A DNA stretch of 33,333 nucleotides, from the NCBI RefSeq assembly GCF_900111575.1, contig NZ_FOIF01000021.1:1-33333 (forward strand), written 5' to 3'. This document shows positions 33,164-33,333 of this stretch, one piece after another; position 1 is the stretch's first letter; each line of letters opens with the position of its first letter. The notes below the pieces were generated by a model. It saw nothing but the letters and a program-made list of their open reading frames with translations. It searched no databases and had not been told where the DNA came from. The position numbers were made by a program, and so were the translations under genes. The stretch comes from Anaerobranca gottschalkii DSM 13577. Its GTDB lineage: Bacteria > Bacillota > Proteinivoracia > Proteinivoracales > Proteinivoracaceae.

Positions 33164-33333
33164 TTTATGGAGAGTTTGATCCTGGCTCAGGACGAACGCT
33201 GGCGGCATGCCTCACACATGCAAGTCGAACGGGGTTAGGTTGAGAGCTTGCTTTTGACCTAACCTAGTGGCGGACGGGTGAGTAACGCGTGGGCAACCTA
33301 CCCTACAGTCTGGGATACCATCGGGAAACTGAT
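33164..33333 (+). rRNA. 16S ribosomal RNA, 5' end (partial)
   Basis: The gene begins near TTTATGGAGAGTTTG (about 33164) and continues GATCCTGGCTCAG, GACGAACGCTGGCGGC, CATGCAAGTCGAACG and GTGAGTAACGCGTGGG, all universal or bacterial 16S landmarks. About 170 bases are present; the gene runs off the right edge. The exact 5' end is estimated by comparison with the Bacillus gene. The region between the first variable helix arms (GGTTAGGTTGAGAG and its complement) could be used to identify the organism. Confidence 0.97.

Overview
This is an AT-rich chromosomal window of about 33 kb from a low-GC Firmicute, most likely an anaerobic member of the Clostridia. The reasons are a B12-dependent glutamate (methylaspartate) fermentation cluster, the tig-clpP-clpX-lonB-lonA-ysxC order, strong AGGAGG ribosome binding sites, consensus TTGACA/TATAAT promoters, and the 5' end of a Firmicutes-type 16S rRNA at the right edge. 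I cannot fix the genus from the sequence alone. Three promoters fit the sigma-H consensus, so a sporulation or transition-state programme is plausible.

Layout. 1-152: tail of an unrecognised gene. 183-4664: phosphate uptake (pstS, then pstC-pstA-pstB-phoU), with two nearly identical PhoP-box promoters. 4667-6072: an iron-regulated-looking unit (Fur-type box over a consensus promoter, DUF2325 gene, queG). 6115-7982: an unusual regulator assembled from RNA polymerase-like parts (two alpha-CTD-like domains, a sigma region 4 helix-turn-helix, two HARE-HTH domains). 7982-8293: a long palindromic MITE-like element flanked by TA. 8307-9497 (minus): a cytosolic sensor histidine kinase behind a sigma-H-type promoter. 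9721-12140: MarR regulator, MATE efflux pump and a UPF0316 membrane protein.

12379-20931 is the metabolic core: glutamate racemase, glutamate mutase (S, L, E), methylaspartate ammonia-lyase, AtuA-like and DUF4387 proteins, and a two-subunit Fe-S hydratase that is probably mesaconase. Together they convert glutamate through 3-methylaspartate and mesaconate to citramalate. No citramalate lyase is present. The cluster sits between murI and rph-rdgB-yfcE, genes that lie near one another in Bacillus, so it looks like an insertion into an old housekeeping neighbourhood.

21033-23778: a P-loop protein of unknown function, RNase PH, XTP pyrophosphatase and a phosphodiesterase. 23796-24519: six tRNA genes (Arg, His, Gln, Lys, Leu, Gly) behind tandem promoters. 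24529-24649: a small promoter-to-terminator unit that carries only the 3' part of a tRNA-Leu. 24863-32850: trigger factor, ClpP, ClpX, LonB, LonA and the ribosome-assembly GTPase YsxC. 33005-33333: an rRNA promoter, leader and the start of 16S rRNA.
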